In this document: one piece after another, positions 40,012 through 48,052 of the stretch
How positions within the stretch are numbered: position 1 is the stretch's first letter
Layout: the number at the start of each line of letters is the position of its first letter
Assembly: GCA_040904785.1 (NCBI GenBank)
Contig: JBBDSV010000018.1
Span: 1 to 50,633 of the forward strand
Origin: JBBDSV01 sp040904785
GTDB taxonomy: Bacteria > Actinomycetota > Nitriliruptoria > Nitriliruptorales > Nitriliruptoraceae
DNA: 50,633 nt
Reading direction: 5' to 3'
Program-made: the position numbers and the translations under genes
Notes under the pieces: model-generated
Databases searched by the model: none
What the model was told of the DNA's origin: nothing
Seen by the model: the letters and a program-made list of their open reading frames with translations, nothing else

Positions 40012-40941
40012 ATGAGTGGTCCGATGGAACCCGCCGATCTGCGGTGTCAGGACGACGTGCTCGCACGCGTCGAGATCCGCGAAGGACGGCATGCCGACGT
40101 CGGCGGGCTCGGTGTGCGCCGCGTCCTGCCGACCAAGGGCCGTCGCACTGTGGGCGCGTGGTGCTTCGTCGACCTGGCCGGACCGGCCGACGCGCTTGAC
40201 CCCGATCCGATGGAGGTCGGACCGCATCCGCACATCGGACTGGCGACGTTGACGTGGCTGCTTGACGGCGAGGCAGTGCACAGCGACTCGCTCGACACGC
40301 AGCAGGTGATCCGGCCGGGGCAGGTCAATCTGATGCGTGCGGGTCACGGCATCGCACACGCCGAACTGGCCGCTGAACCGCCGTTCCGTGCCGTGCAGAT
40401 GTGGCTGGCGCAGCCCGAGGAAACGCGCCACGGTGCTGCGACGTTCGAGCACCACGCCGACATCCCCGAGGCGACGATCGGTGCGGCCCGTGCCCTGGTG
40501 TTTGCCGGAAGCCTCGCCGGCGTCACGGCACCCACGCGCACCGACAGTCCGGTCGTCGGTGCCGACGTGAGCGTCCGCGCCGGTGACGTAGTACTGCCGA
40601 CCGATCCACGATTCGAGTACGCCGTGGTGGCGCTCGACCGTCCGATTCGTGTCGGCCCTGAGCGGATCGAGCCCGGATGGATCGGGCTCGTTCCACCCGG
40701 CGCCGACGGTCTACCGATCGGTGCCGCATTCGACGACACGCGGCTGCTTCTGCTCGGAGGTCAGCCGCTCGGCGAGCCGATCACGATGTGGTGGAACTTC
40801 GTCGCCCGCGACCGGGCCGAGATTGACGCGGCGTGGCGCGACTGGCGCGACCACGGTGACCGATTCGGACCGGTCACGACGCATCTCGAGCGGATCGAGG
40901 CGCCGACGCCGCCGTGGATCGGGACGAGCGACCGGCCGTAG
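40012..40941 (+). CDS. Pirin-family bicupin protein
   Basis: A 309-residue bicupin. The N-terminal cupin has the pirin metal-site pattern PHPHIGLATLTWLLDGEAVH and MRAGHGIAHAE, giving three histidines and a glutamate. The C-terminal cupin is RPIRVGPERIEPGWIGLVPP and RLLLLGGQPLGEPITMWWNF. Pirins act as iron-dependent redox proteins or quercetin-type dioxygenases, and the role here is unknown. It follows the LCP gene by 59 bases. A clear bidirectional hairpin lies directly downstream. Confidence 0.92.
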   Translation: MSGPMEPADLRCQDDVLARVEIREGRHADVGGLGVRRVLPTKGRRTVGAWCFVDLAGPADALDPDPMEVGPHPHIGLATLTWLLDGEAVHSDSLDTQQVIRPGQVNLMRAGHGIAHAELAAEPPFRAVQMWLAQPEETRHGAATFEHHADIPEATIGAARALVFAGSLAGVTAPTRTDSPVVGADVSVRAGDVVLPTDPRFEYAVVALDRPIRVGPERIEPGWIGLVPPGADGLPIGAAFDDTRLLLLGGQPLGEPITMWWNFVARDRAEIDAAWRDWRDHGDRFGPVTTHLERIEAPTPPWIGTSDRP

Positions 40942-40946
40942 CAGCA

Positions 40947-40981
40947 GTCGCACCGCCGGCGCAGTCCACCGGCGGTGCGAC
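40947..40981. terminator. Bidirectional terminator between the pirin and DivIVA-like genes
   Basis: GTCGCACCGCCGG (40947-40959) and CCGGCGGTGCGAC (40969-40981) form a perfect 13-bp stem with a 9-base loop. It lies exactly in the 57-base gap between two convergent stop codons. Confidence 0.75.
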
Positions 40982-40998
40982 GATGTCCGTTCTGGGGG

Positions 40999-42426
40999 TC
41001 AGCCGCGGTCGATGCCGCGGTCCGTCTCGTCGTCCTGCCTCGAAGCGCTTGCCTCGTCGGTCCCACCGCCGGTCGACGGCGCCGGTGGAGCGGTGATCTC
41101 GGCAGGTGCGTGGAACGGCACGTTGTCGCGCGGCTCCGGCTGGGGTACACGGGAATCGGCGAGCATCTCGCAGACGTTCTCGACGTATTCCTCGGCGCGC
41201 TGGATTGGTTCGCCGAAACGACCGACGACCTGGTCCATGGTCTGCGCGACGCTGTGGAATGCGGCACCGAACTCCTGCCGCAGCGATGTGAGCGACTCGA
41301 CCGTGCGGTGCAGTTCGGCCCGCTGCTCGGCAAGCTCGTGACGCAGCTTCGCTCGGTGGTGGTCGATTGCGGTCTGCAGGTCCTGGTGGCGGCGCTCAGC
41401 GTTGGCGACGATGTCGTTCGCCTGCTCGTTGGCCGCGTCGATCACCTGCTTGGCGTTCGCTTCCGCATTCGCGCGCAGCTGCGTCGCAGCGGCGTCGGCC
41501 TCGGCGATGACCCGCTCGGCATGGTCGTCGGCGTCGGTGATGGTGGTCCGGGCACGTTCGTCGGCCTCGGCGATCGTTCGCTTCGAGCGCTCGCGCGCGT
41601 CCTGCAGCGTCGCTTCGGCCTGGTCGATGAGCCCGTCGGCCTTGGTGCGGGCCTCGCGCTGAATCGTCTCCGCTTGCTGGCGGGCCTGTGAGACGACCTC
41701 ATCGGCCTTGGCCTGCGCGTCGGTGACGAGCGTGTCGGCGCGCGCTTCGGCGTCGGCGACCCGCTGTTCGGCCTGGGACGTCAGCTCGTCGGCTTTGGCC
41801 TGCGCGTCGGTGACGAGCGTGTCGGCCGTGGCCTGGGCTTCCGTCGTGAGCCGCTGGCTTTCCTGCTGCGCCTCGTCGATCAGGCGCCGGGCAACGTCCT
41901 GCGCATCGGACTTGAGGCTCTCGCCTTCCGATCGCGCTTCGTTGCGCGCCTGCTCGGCCTCTTCGAGGATGCGATGCGCCTCCTCCTGCTGGTCGCGACG
42001 ATACGCGTCTGCGTCCTGCCGGATTTCGTCGGCGTCGCGGTTCGCCTCGTCGACAACGGCCGTGGCGCGGTGCTTGGCCGCCCGGATGAGCTGTGTCGTT
42101 TCCTCAGAGGCGAGCGCGAGGAGATCGGCATCGTCGAGGTCATGCAGGCCGGGGCGCGCGGCGTACTCCTGAAGCTGTGCCTGCAGTTCGACGACGGTGG
42201 ATTCGAGGTCGTCGATCTGCCGTTCGACCTGCGCGACGTACGACTCGACGTCGGCGCGGCGATAGCCGCGGACCGCAGTGCGGAAGAGCTCTCCGTCGCT
42301 GCCGTCGCCTGACGGCGACGGCGGGGAGAACAGCGTCTCGATCTCGTCGTTCGACGTGTCGCTGCTCCGGGTCGACGCGGCGCGAGCTGCCGCTGCCCGC
42401 CGTGTTTGGCTGTCTTGTGCGCTCAT
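40999..42426 (-). CDS. DivIVA-domain long coiled-coil protein
   Basis: A 475-residue cytoskeletal-type protein. After a disordered start, residues about 45-80 match the DivIVA N-terminal domain (LFRTAVRGYRRADVESYVAQ), which binds curved membrane. Residues about 60-430 are nearly continuous coiled coil rich in Ala, Glu, Asp and Gln. The tail is disordered and Pro/Thr-rich. Such proteins organise polar growth or septation (DivIVA/Wag31, SepIVA or FilP relatives). A near-perfect internal repeat (ADTLVTDAQAKADE twice, 29 residues apart) shows recent expansion of the coil. GAGGAG precedes the ATG. Confidence 0.85.
   Translation of the reverse strand: MSAQDSQTRRAAAARAASTRSSDTSNDEIETLFSPPSPSGDGSDGELFRTAVRGYRRADVESYVAQVERQIDDLESTVVELQAQLQEYAARPGLHDLDDADLLALASEETTQLIRAAKHRATAVVDEANRDADEIRQDADAYRRDQQEEAHRILEEAEQARNEARSEGESLKSDAQDVARRLIDEAQQESQRLTTEAQATADTLVTDAQAKADELTSQAEQRVADAEARADTLVTDAQAKADEVVSQARQQAETIQREARTKADGLIDQAEATLQDARERSKRTIAEADERARTTITDADDHAERVIAEADAAATQLRANAEANAKQVIDAANEQANDIVANAERRHQDLQTAIDHHRAKLRHELAEQRAELHRTVESLTSLRQEFGAAFHSVAQTMDQVVGRFGEPIQRAEEYVENVCEMLADSRVPQPEPRDNVPFHAPAEITAPPAPSTGGGTDEASASRQDDETDRGIDRG
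41708..41739. repeat. 32-bp direct repeat, copy A (within the DivIVA-like gene)
   Basis: Exactly identical to 41795-41826, 87 bases (29 codons) away and in the same frame. It encodes the repeated ADTLVTDAQAK segment. The perfect DNA identity points to a recent intragenic duplication or to gene conversion. Confidence 0.85.
41795..41826. repeat. 32-bp direct repeat, copy B (within the DivIVA-like gene)
   Basis: Second copy of the repeat at 41708-41739. Recombination between the copies would delete 87 bases in frame, so coil-length variants between strains are possible. Confidence 0.85.
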
Positions 42427-42564
42427 GGCGTCTGCTCCTCGTTCGCCGTCCGCACGCCGGTCACGTCGACGTTGGACGACCGACCACGGATGCTAGCGAT
42501 CACTGTGCGCGCTCGTCGCCGGGATTCTCCCGTGGCCTCCGGTCGCCCGCAGGTGTCGCCGATC

Positions 42565-43233
42565 TCAGTTGTGGTCGTTGCCCAGGCCGGTGATCGCCAG
42601 GCCCGCACGCGTGCGGTAGCGCTTGTTGATTGCGATGAGCACCGCGGTCATCGCCTCGATCTGCTGTGCGTTGCGCAGCGGTCCGGCATCGACGCCCGGC
42701 ATGGCGACGACATCGCCGGCGAGCGCGCAAACGGTTGCCTTGTCATCCGCGTCGTCGCCGACAACCAGCACGGTCTCGTCATGTGCGGTCGTCCCGGAGA
42801 GCAGCAGCGGGGCGGAGAGGTGGTGGAAGGCCGCGGTGACCCGTGGTGCGCTGCCACGTTTCGTGAGTGCAGCAGCGACGACTTCGGCAGCGCTACCTTC
42901 GTCCACGGGCAGTGCCCGAGGTCCCCGATCGTCGAACTCCAGTGGATTGACGCACGACACGACGAGCCGGGATTCGAGGCCGGTCAGCTGGTCGACCGTC
43001 GCGCGCAATGCCTCGTAGGGCACCGCGACCAGGACGATCTCGCTGTCGTCCACCGCGTCCTGATTCGTCGCGCCGGCCACCATCGCGTCAGCGGTCGACA
43101 GTTCGCCGGCGGCTTCCTCGGCTCGTGCAGCGTCGCGGGAGCCGATCGTCACCGTGTGACCGGCGGCCGCCAGCCGCAGCGCCAGCCCGCGGCCGAGTGG
43201 CCCGGTTCCTCCGAGTATTGCGATGCTGGCCAT
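42565..43233 (-). CDS. npdG: F420-dependent NADP oxidoreductase-like protein (NpdG type)
   Basis: A 222-residue Rossmann protein moving hydride between reduced F420 and NADP. The nucleotide-binding turn is ASIAILGGTGPLGRGLALRL, followed by GHTVTIGSRDAARAEEAAGE, where Ser-Arg fits the NADP phosphate. VVSCVNPLEFDDRGPRALP and VTAAFHHLSAPLLL match the family core. Start 43233 is the methionine directly before the first strand; in-frame methionines further upstream add only a basic, domain-free stretch. It is divergent from purS. F420 use supports an actinobacterial or archaeal-type cofactor set. Confidence 0.85.
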   Translation of the reverse strand: MASIAILGGTGPLGRGLALRLAAAGHTVTIGSRDAARAEEAAGELSTADAMVAGATNQDAVDDSEIVLVAVPYEALRATVDQLTGLESRLVVSCVNPLEFDDRGPRALPVDEGSAAEVVAAALTKRGSAPRVTAAFHHLSAPLLLSGTTAHDETVLVVGDDADDKATVCALAGDVVAMPGVDAGPLRNAQQIEAMTAVLIAINKRYRTRAGLAITGLGNDHN

Positions 43234-43340
43234 CAGTAACGTCCGTCGATGCCGTCCACGTGTCATCCTGTCGTGGTGTCGAATCAGTGATGTCGGCGCA
43301 CACCCTAGTGGCGGTCGGCCACCCGCCCGAGCTCGGCGCA

Positions 43341-43371
43341 TTGACGTCCGCGTCTACGCGACAGCTACCCT
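43341..43371 (+). promoter_or_regulatory. Probable purS promoter
   Basis: TTGACG (43341-43346) and TACCCT (43366-43371) match actinobacterial -35 and -10 elements, with a somewhat long 19-base spacer. Transcription would begin about 70 bases before the purS ATG and probably drives the purine block. Confidence 0.5.
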
Positions 43372-43446
43372 GCCGGCAGCTCGTCGCCCTCTTCCGCGCC
43401 GCCGCATGCCGTGCGGTGCGCGGACCGCCGGAAGTCCGGAATTGGC

Positions 43447-43710
43447 ATGCCTCGCATCGCAATCGATGTCCTGCTGAAGCGCGAGATCCTCGACCCGCAG
43501 GGTCGCGCGGTCGAGCGTGCCCTGCCAGAGCTCGGGTTCGCCGAGGCAGGCGACGTCCGCGTCGGCAAGCACATCGAGCTCGATGTCGCGCTCGACGGCG
43601 ACGCGCTCGCGGACGCGGTGGAGCGCATGTCTCGCGAGTTCCTCACCAATCCGACGATCGAGTCCTATCGGTGGCGCGTCATCGACGACGACGAGCGCGC
43701 GGACGCATGA
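43447..43710 (+). CDS. purS: PurS subunit of phosphoribosylformylglycinamidine synthase
   Basis: An 87-residue subunit that bridges PurQ and PurL in the fourth step of purine synthesis. The pattern RIAIDVLLKREILDPQGRAV, ALPELGF and VRVGKHIELDV, then MSREFLTNPTIESYRWRV, is typical. The length is normal. It heads the purine block; the ATG at 43447 lies close downstream of GGAAG. Confidence 0.95.
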   Translation: MPRIAIDVLLKREILDPQGRAVERALPELGFAEAGDVRVGKHIELDVALDGDALADAVERMSREFLTNPTIESYRWRVIDDDERADA

Positions 43711-43725
43711 CGTCGCGGCACGCCG

Positions 43726-44496
43726 ATGGTTGAGCCGACGTCGCGTGGCGATCAACGCGGCCTGGTTTCCGATGGTCTGCCGACGCTCGAGACGGGCGAG
43801 CCGGTGCTGCACCGGTGGTTCGTGCTCGCGATGCTCGTGCTGGTTCCGGTGGCGCTGGCCGTCAGTGTCTGGGCGCTGCTGTCGATCCCGCGAGGCGAGA
43901 TTCCGCCGGAACTTCGCCGTCCCGTCGGCGACGAGGCGGTGACGATCGCGCGGGGCGATGCCGAGCACCCGCAAAGCGACGGGGCCGAGGCAGGGCCCGG
44001 ATGCGCCGAGGAGATCCGGATCACCGGCGACGCCGGGGCGCGCGCGGCGGCCTGGCGCGCGCTCGGCGCGACCTGTCAACTGCTCGACTCCAGCGAGTTC
44101 GCGCTCGCCGAGCAGGGACTGGATGAATGGATCGCGATGGACGGCGAGCTGCGCATGGCGACGTTCGAGCTGTCGGGTGTCGAGAGTTCTGCGCGTGTCG
44201 AAGAGGGGCGCATCGTCGTGGAGTCCAACGCCAAGTTCATCTACGAGGACGCAACACGTGCCGCGCCGTCGCTCGTACACCAGTTGGTCCTGATCGCCGA
44301 CGACCACTGGCCCGGTGCTCCGGTGGGTGCCGAGAGTGAACTGGCCGCGACGATTGCCCAGCACGATGCCTGCCGCCGGCTCTCGTTCGGCGGCGCGCTA
44401 CCCCGCGGCTGCGATGACGTCGCGCAGCTGCTGGCGCTCGACGATCCGCTCGGCGCACTTGTCGACGCGGGGTTCCCCGCAGCGGCAGGAAGGTGA
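43726..44496 (+). CDS. One-TM protein of unknown function between purS and purQ
   Basis: A 256-residue protein with a short cytoplasmic start, one membrane helix (residues about 30-52, WFVLAMLVLVPVALAVSVWA) and an external domain of about 200 residues. Four external cysteines are seen (GPGCAEEIR, GATCQLLDS, HDACRRLSF, PRGCDDVAQ), which could form two disulphides. It starts 15 bases after purS and ends 7 bases before purQ, so it is clearly in the operon, yet an exported domain has no known place in purine synthesis. I do not recognise a family. Confidence 0.78.
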   Translation: MVEPTSRGDQRGLVSDGLPTLETGEPVLHRWFVLAMLVLVPVALAVSVWALLSIPRGEIPPELRRPVGDEAVTIARGDAEHPQSDGAEAGPGCAEEIRITGDAGARAAAWRALGATCQLLDSSEFALAEQGLDEWIAMDGELRMATFELSGVESSARVEEGRIVVESNAKFIYEDATRAAPSLVHQLVLIADDHWPGAPVGAESELAATIAQHDACRRLSFGGALPRGCDDVAQLLALDDPLGALVDAGFPAAAGR

Positions 44497-44503
44497 GACG
44501 ACG

Positions 44504-45172
44504 ATGACAATGCGCATCGGTGTGGTGTCGTTCCCGGGGTCGCTCGACGACCACGATGCGCTGGTTGCCGTCGAACAGTGCGGTGCCGACCCCGTCACGC
44601 TGTGGCACGCGACGGCTGACGTGCAGGGTGTCGACGCGGTCATCGTGCCGGGGGGATTCAGCTACGGCGACTACCTACGCTGCGGGGCAATCGCGCACCG
44701 ATCTGCGGTGATGTCGGCCGTGGCGTCATTCGCCCGTGACGGCGGGCCGGTGTTGGGCATCTGCAATGGCTTCCAGGTCCTGTGCGAGGCGGGGCTGCTT
44801 CCGGGCGCCTTGCTGCGCAACGCGGGCCTGCGGTTCGTCTGCCGACCGGTGCCGCTGCAGATCGGCACGACCCGCACGCCGTTCACCTCGGCCTACGTGG
44901 TCGGCCAGCAGATCATCATTCCCGCCAAGCACGGCGAAGGGCGCTATCACGCCGACGAGCGCACGCTCGATGCGCTCGAGGCCGACGATCGGATCGTCGC
45001 GCGCTATGCGCCCGGCAACAATCCCAACGGATCGGTCCGGGACATCGCGGGGGTGGTCAGCGCCGAACGCAACGTCGTCGGGCTGATGCCGCATCCGGAA
45101 CATGCCGTCGATGCGGCACTGATCGGCGGAATCGACGGCCGTGGCTTCTTCACGAGCGTGATCGGTGCGTGA
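44504..45172 (+). CDS. purQ: PurQ glutaminase subunit of phosphoribosylformylglycinamidine synthase
   Basis: A 222-residue class I glutamine amidotransferase delivering ammonia to PurL. The nucleophilic cysteine is in VLGICNGFQVLCEAG, and the catalytic His-Glu pair in GLMPHPEHAVD. IVPGGFSYGDYLRCGAIA is the family's oxyanion-strand motif. AAGGTGAGACGACG upstream of ATG 44504 supplies the ribosome site. Full length. Confidence 0.96.
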   Translation: MTMRIGVVSFPGSLDDHDALVAVEQCGADPVTLWHATADVQGVDAVIVPGGFSYGDYLRCGAIAHRSAVMSAVASFARDGGPVLGICNGFQVLCEAGLLPGALLRNAGLRFVCRPVPLQIGTTRTPFTSAYVVGQQIIIPAKHGEGRYHADERTLDALEADDRIVARYAPGNNPNGSVRDIAGVVSAERNVVGLMPHPEHAVDAALIGGIDGRGFFTSVIGA

Positions 45173-45177
45173 ACACG

Positions 45178-45193
45178 CGATCTCGCGAGATCG
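45178..45193. repeat. 16-bp perfect palindrome between purQ and a convergent small gene
   Basis: CGATCTCGCGAGATCG reads the same on both strands. It lies 6 bases after the purQ stop and 17 bases before the stop of the small minus-strand gene, where a terminator would be expected. As a hairpin the stem is only about six pairs, so the role is uncertain. Confidence 0.4.
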
Positions 45194-45209
45194 TGGTTGC
45201 GCGATCGCG

Positions 45210-45392
45210 TCAGTGCAACGCGGACGGCGTGTGATTGCGCTTGGCCCGTTGCCAGGTGAACAGCGCCAGGTGTGCACCGATGCCGAGCGACATGACGGTC
45301 ACCGGAATCCACAGCCCACGCGTCGCAAGCATGATCGTCGCCACGAGCGCGCAGCCCACGAGCACCGCACGCAACGTGTTGAGGGCATCCAT
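45210..45392 (-). CDS. 60-residue two-helix membrane protein
   Basis: A small membrane protein: helix 1 about residues 4-22 (TLRAVLVGCALVATIMLATR), helix 2 about 27-46 (WIPVTVMSLGIGAHLALFTW), and a basic tail. GAGG sits seven bases before the ATG at 45392. It runs against the purine block between purQ and purL, so purL needs its own promoter or read-through. No family recognised. Confidence 0.65.
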   Translation of the reverse strand: MDALNTLRAVLVGCALVATIMLATRGLWIPVTVMSLGIGAHLALFTWQRAKRNHTPSALH

Positions 45393-45599
45393 CGGTGAGC
45401 CTCGTCTCCGCGGTCGCCCGCAAGCGTATCGACGGCCCTGCCACGGCACGACCGTCGCGCCAGCCGCGTGGCCCCCGTGGCAGTCGGGGTGGTTGGCGCA
45501 ACCGTTAGGATCGCGAAGGCGATCGGGGTGTGTGACCGGCGGGGCGATCCGCGACGCACCGCCGACGGCCGACCCGGCGTGAACCGCAGGAGTCCCCGA

Positions 45600-47939
45600 G
45601 TGCCAGACGTCCACGATTTTCCTGCCCGCGAGACGCTGACGCCCGATGCGGCGCGAACGCTGGCGGCCGAGTTGGGTCTCGCCGACGACGAGTTCGATCG
45701 AATTGTCACCACGCTCGGTCGTCTGCCGACACGTGCCGAACTCGGCATGTATTCGGTCATGTGGTCGGAGCACTGTTCCTACAAGTCATCGAAGCTGCAT
45801 CTGCGCGGACTCGTGTCGACCGCGCCGTGGGTGATCGCCGGGCCGGGGGAGAACGCCGGTGTCGTTGACGTCGGTGACGATCTCGCGGTCGCGTTCAAGA
45901 TCGAGTCCCACAACCATCCCAGTTACGTCGAGCCCTACCAGGGCGCGGCGACTGGTGTCGGCGGAATCCTCCGTGACATCTTCACCATGGGGGCGCGTCC
46001 GATCGCGATCATGGACCCGCTGCGGTTCGGCGACCCGGGGGGCTGGATTGACGGCACCGGCGTCCGACGCGACGTCGATGCCGGGCAGCGGCATCTCATC
46101 GACGGAGTTGTGCGCGGCATCGGCGGCTACGGCAACTGTGTCGGCGTGCCCAACATCGGCGGCGAGCTCGCATTCGACGCGAGCTACGCGGGAAACCCGC
46201 TCGTCAACGTGCTCGCCATCGGTGTGCTGCACCGTGATCGGCTGCAGCTCGCGCGAGCAGAGCGTGTCGGAGATGCGGCGGTGCTGCTCGGCAGCGCGAC
46301 CGGCCGCGACGGCATCGGCGGCGCGTCCGTGCTGGCAAGCCAGCAGTTCGACGAAGGGCTCGACGACAAGCGGCCGAACGTGCAGGTCGGCGATCCCTTC
46401 GCCGAGAAGCAGCTCATCGAATGCTGTCTGGAGCTGTACGAACGCGGACTCGTGTCGGGGATCCAGGACATGGGTGCGGCGGGTATCGCCTGCTCGACGT
46501 CGGAACTCGCGTCGGCAGCGGGCCTCGGCATGCGCGTCGAACTCGACGCTGTGCACCTGCGCGAGCCGACGATGGATGCCTGGGAGATTCTGTGCTCCGA
46601 GTCGCAGGAACGCATGCTCGCACTGGTCGCCCCCGATCGGCTCGACGAGGTCCAACAGGTCGCTGCGCGCTGGGGGGTGCCGGCCGTCGTCGTCGGAGAG
46701 GTCGTCGATGGTGAGGCGCTCGAGATCTGGCGCGGCGGCGCCGTGGTCGCTCGCGTGCCTGCCCGCTCACTCGCCGACGAGGGACCGGTGTACGACCGGC
46801 CGCAGCAGCGGCCGTCCTGGCTCGACGACTATGCCCGCGTCGACGCCGAAGGCATCGATCTCGCGACCGCCGCGGCCGGTGCAACGGTCGCCGGCTACGA
46901 AGGGCTCGACGCGTTCGTGCTGCGTTTCCTCGCCTCGCCGAACGTCACCTCGCCGGCCTGGGTCACCGAGCAGTACGACCAGTTCGTGCGCTCGGGCACC
47001 GTGCTCGCGCCGATGATGGGCGATGCTGGTGTCGTTCGGTTGCCCGACTCGCGCCGGGGCGTGGCGTGCGCGACCGACGGCAACGGTCGCTGGTGTGAGC
47101 TCGACCCGGCCGAAGGCACGCGAAGGATCGTCGCCGAGGCGTTCCGCAACGTCGCGTGCGTCGGTGCACGTCCGTTGGCGACGACGAACTGCCTCAACTT
47201 CGGCAATCCGGAACGTCCCGAGATCATGTGGCAGCTCGCCACGGCGATCTCCGTGCTCGGTGAGGCGACCACTGCGCTCGGAATTCCCGTCACGGGCGGA
47301 AACGTGTCGCTGTACAACGAGACGCGCGGACGGGCGATCCACCCGACGCCGGTCGTCGGCGTCCTCGGGGTCCTCGACGACGCCGAGGACGCGGTCGGGA
47401 TCGCCTTCGAGGACGACGGCGATGTCGTGCTGCTCGTCGGTGCACCGACCGCCGCAGGACTCGCTGGCAGCGAACTCCAACGGTTTCTCGGCCAGCCGCT
47501 CGGCGGTGTGCTCGCGCCGGTCGACTTCGATCTCGAGGCGTCACTGGCCGCGGTACTGCATCTGGCGGCGAACCAACAGCTGCTCCAATCGGCACACGAT
47601 GTCTCGTCGGGCGGGCTGCTCGTCACGCTCGTCGAATCCTGTGTTGCCGGCGACATCGGGATCGAAGTCACCTTGCCGCCGGATGTGGATGTCGCCCAAG
47701 CCTTGTTCAGCGAAGCTCCCGGCCGGGTGGTGGTCAGCGTCGCGTCGACCGACGTGCTCGCGTTCGCGCAGCTGTGTGCCGACGCGGACGTCAACGTGGT
47801 CGACATCGGCACGGTCACCGGAGGACGGATCGCAATCGATGGCGCCGTCGACCTTGCACTCGACGATGCCATCGACGCGTACCGCGGCGGATTGGCCGCG
47901 GTGCTCGAGCCGGCGGCAGCGGACCCCGCGGCCGGATGA
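45600..47939 (+). CDS. purL: PurL synthetase subunit of phosphoribosylformylglycinamidine synthase
   Basis: A 779-residue ATP-dependent amidine-forming enzyme of the small (three-subunit) type. Key parts: active-site histidine in YSVMWSEHCSYKSSKLHLR, ESHNHPSYVEPYQGAATG and VGGILRDIFTMGARPIA in the first AIRS-like half, then TTNCLNFGNPERPEIMWQL and PVTGGNVSLYNETRG in the second. GTG at 45600 is chosen because AGGAG lies seven bases upstream. It pairs with PurS and PurQ encoded upstream. Confidence 0.96.
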   Translation: MPDVHDFPARETLTPDAARTLAAELGLADDEFDRIVTTLGRLPTRAELGMYSVMWSEHCSYKSSKLHLRGLVSTAPWVIAGPGENAGVVDVGDDLAVAFKIESHNHPSYVEPYQGAATGVGGILRDIFTMGARPIAIMDPLRFGDPGGWIDGTGVRRDVDAGQRHLIDGVVRGIGGYGNCVGVPNIGGELAFDASYAGNPLVNVLAIGVLHRDRLQLARAERVGDAAVLLGSATGRDGIGGASVLASQQFDEGLDDKRPNVQVGDPFAEKQLIECCLELYERGLVSGIQDMGAAGIACSTSELASAAGLGMRVELDAVHLREPTMDAWEILCSESQERMLALVAPDRLDEVQQVAARWGVPAVVVGEVVDGEALEIWRGGAVVARVPARSLADEGPVYDRPQQRPSWLDDYARVDAEGIDLATAAAGATVAGYEGLDAFVLRFLASPNVTSPAWVTEQYDQFVRSGTVLAPMMGDAGVVRLPDSRRGVACATDGNGRWCELDPAEGTRRIVAEAFRNVACVGARPLATTNCLNFGNPERPEIMWQLATAISVLGEATTALGIPVTGGNVSLYNETRGRAIHPTPVVGVLGVLDDAEDAVGIAFEDDGDVVLLVGAPTAAGLAGSELQRFLGQPLGGVLAPVDFDLEASLAAVLHLAANQQLLQSAHDVSSGGLLVTLVESCVAGDIGIEVTLPPDVDVAQALFSEAPGRVVVSVASTDVLAFAQLCADADVNVVDIGTVTGGRIAIDGAVDLALDDAIDAYRGGLAAVLEPAAADPAAG

Positions 47940-47956
47940 CCTCGGCGGGTACGATC

Positions 47957-48052
47957 ATGCGTGTAGTTGGTGCCGCGCCACACGATGCGCGCGAGCCGGT
48001 GCTCGCAGAAGCAGAACAGGAGCTGCTGTCGCCGCCCACATCGAACTCTTGA
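47957..48052 (+). CDS. Possible 31-residue leader ORF coupled to purF
   Basis: A short frame starting ATG at 47957 and stopping at TGA 48050-48052. Its stop overlaps the likely TTG start of purF (TTGA), and it covers the space upstream of purF that has no ribosome site suited to that TTG. Translation could deliver ribosomes to purF. The peptide (MRVVGAAPHDAREPVLAEAE and on) has no recognisable similarity, and its own ribosome site is weak. Confidence 0.35.
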   Translation: MRVVGAAPHDAREPVLAEAEQELLSPPTSNS

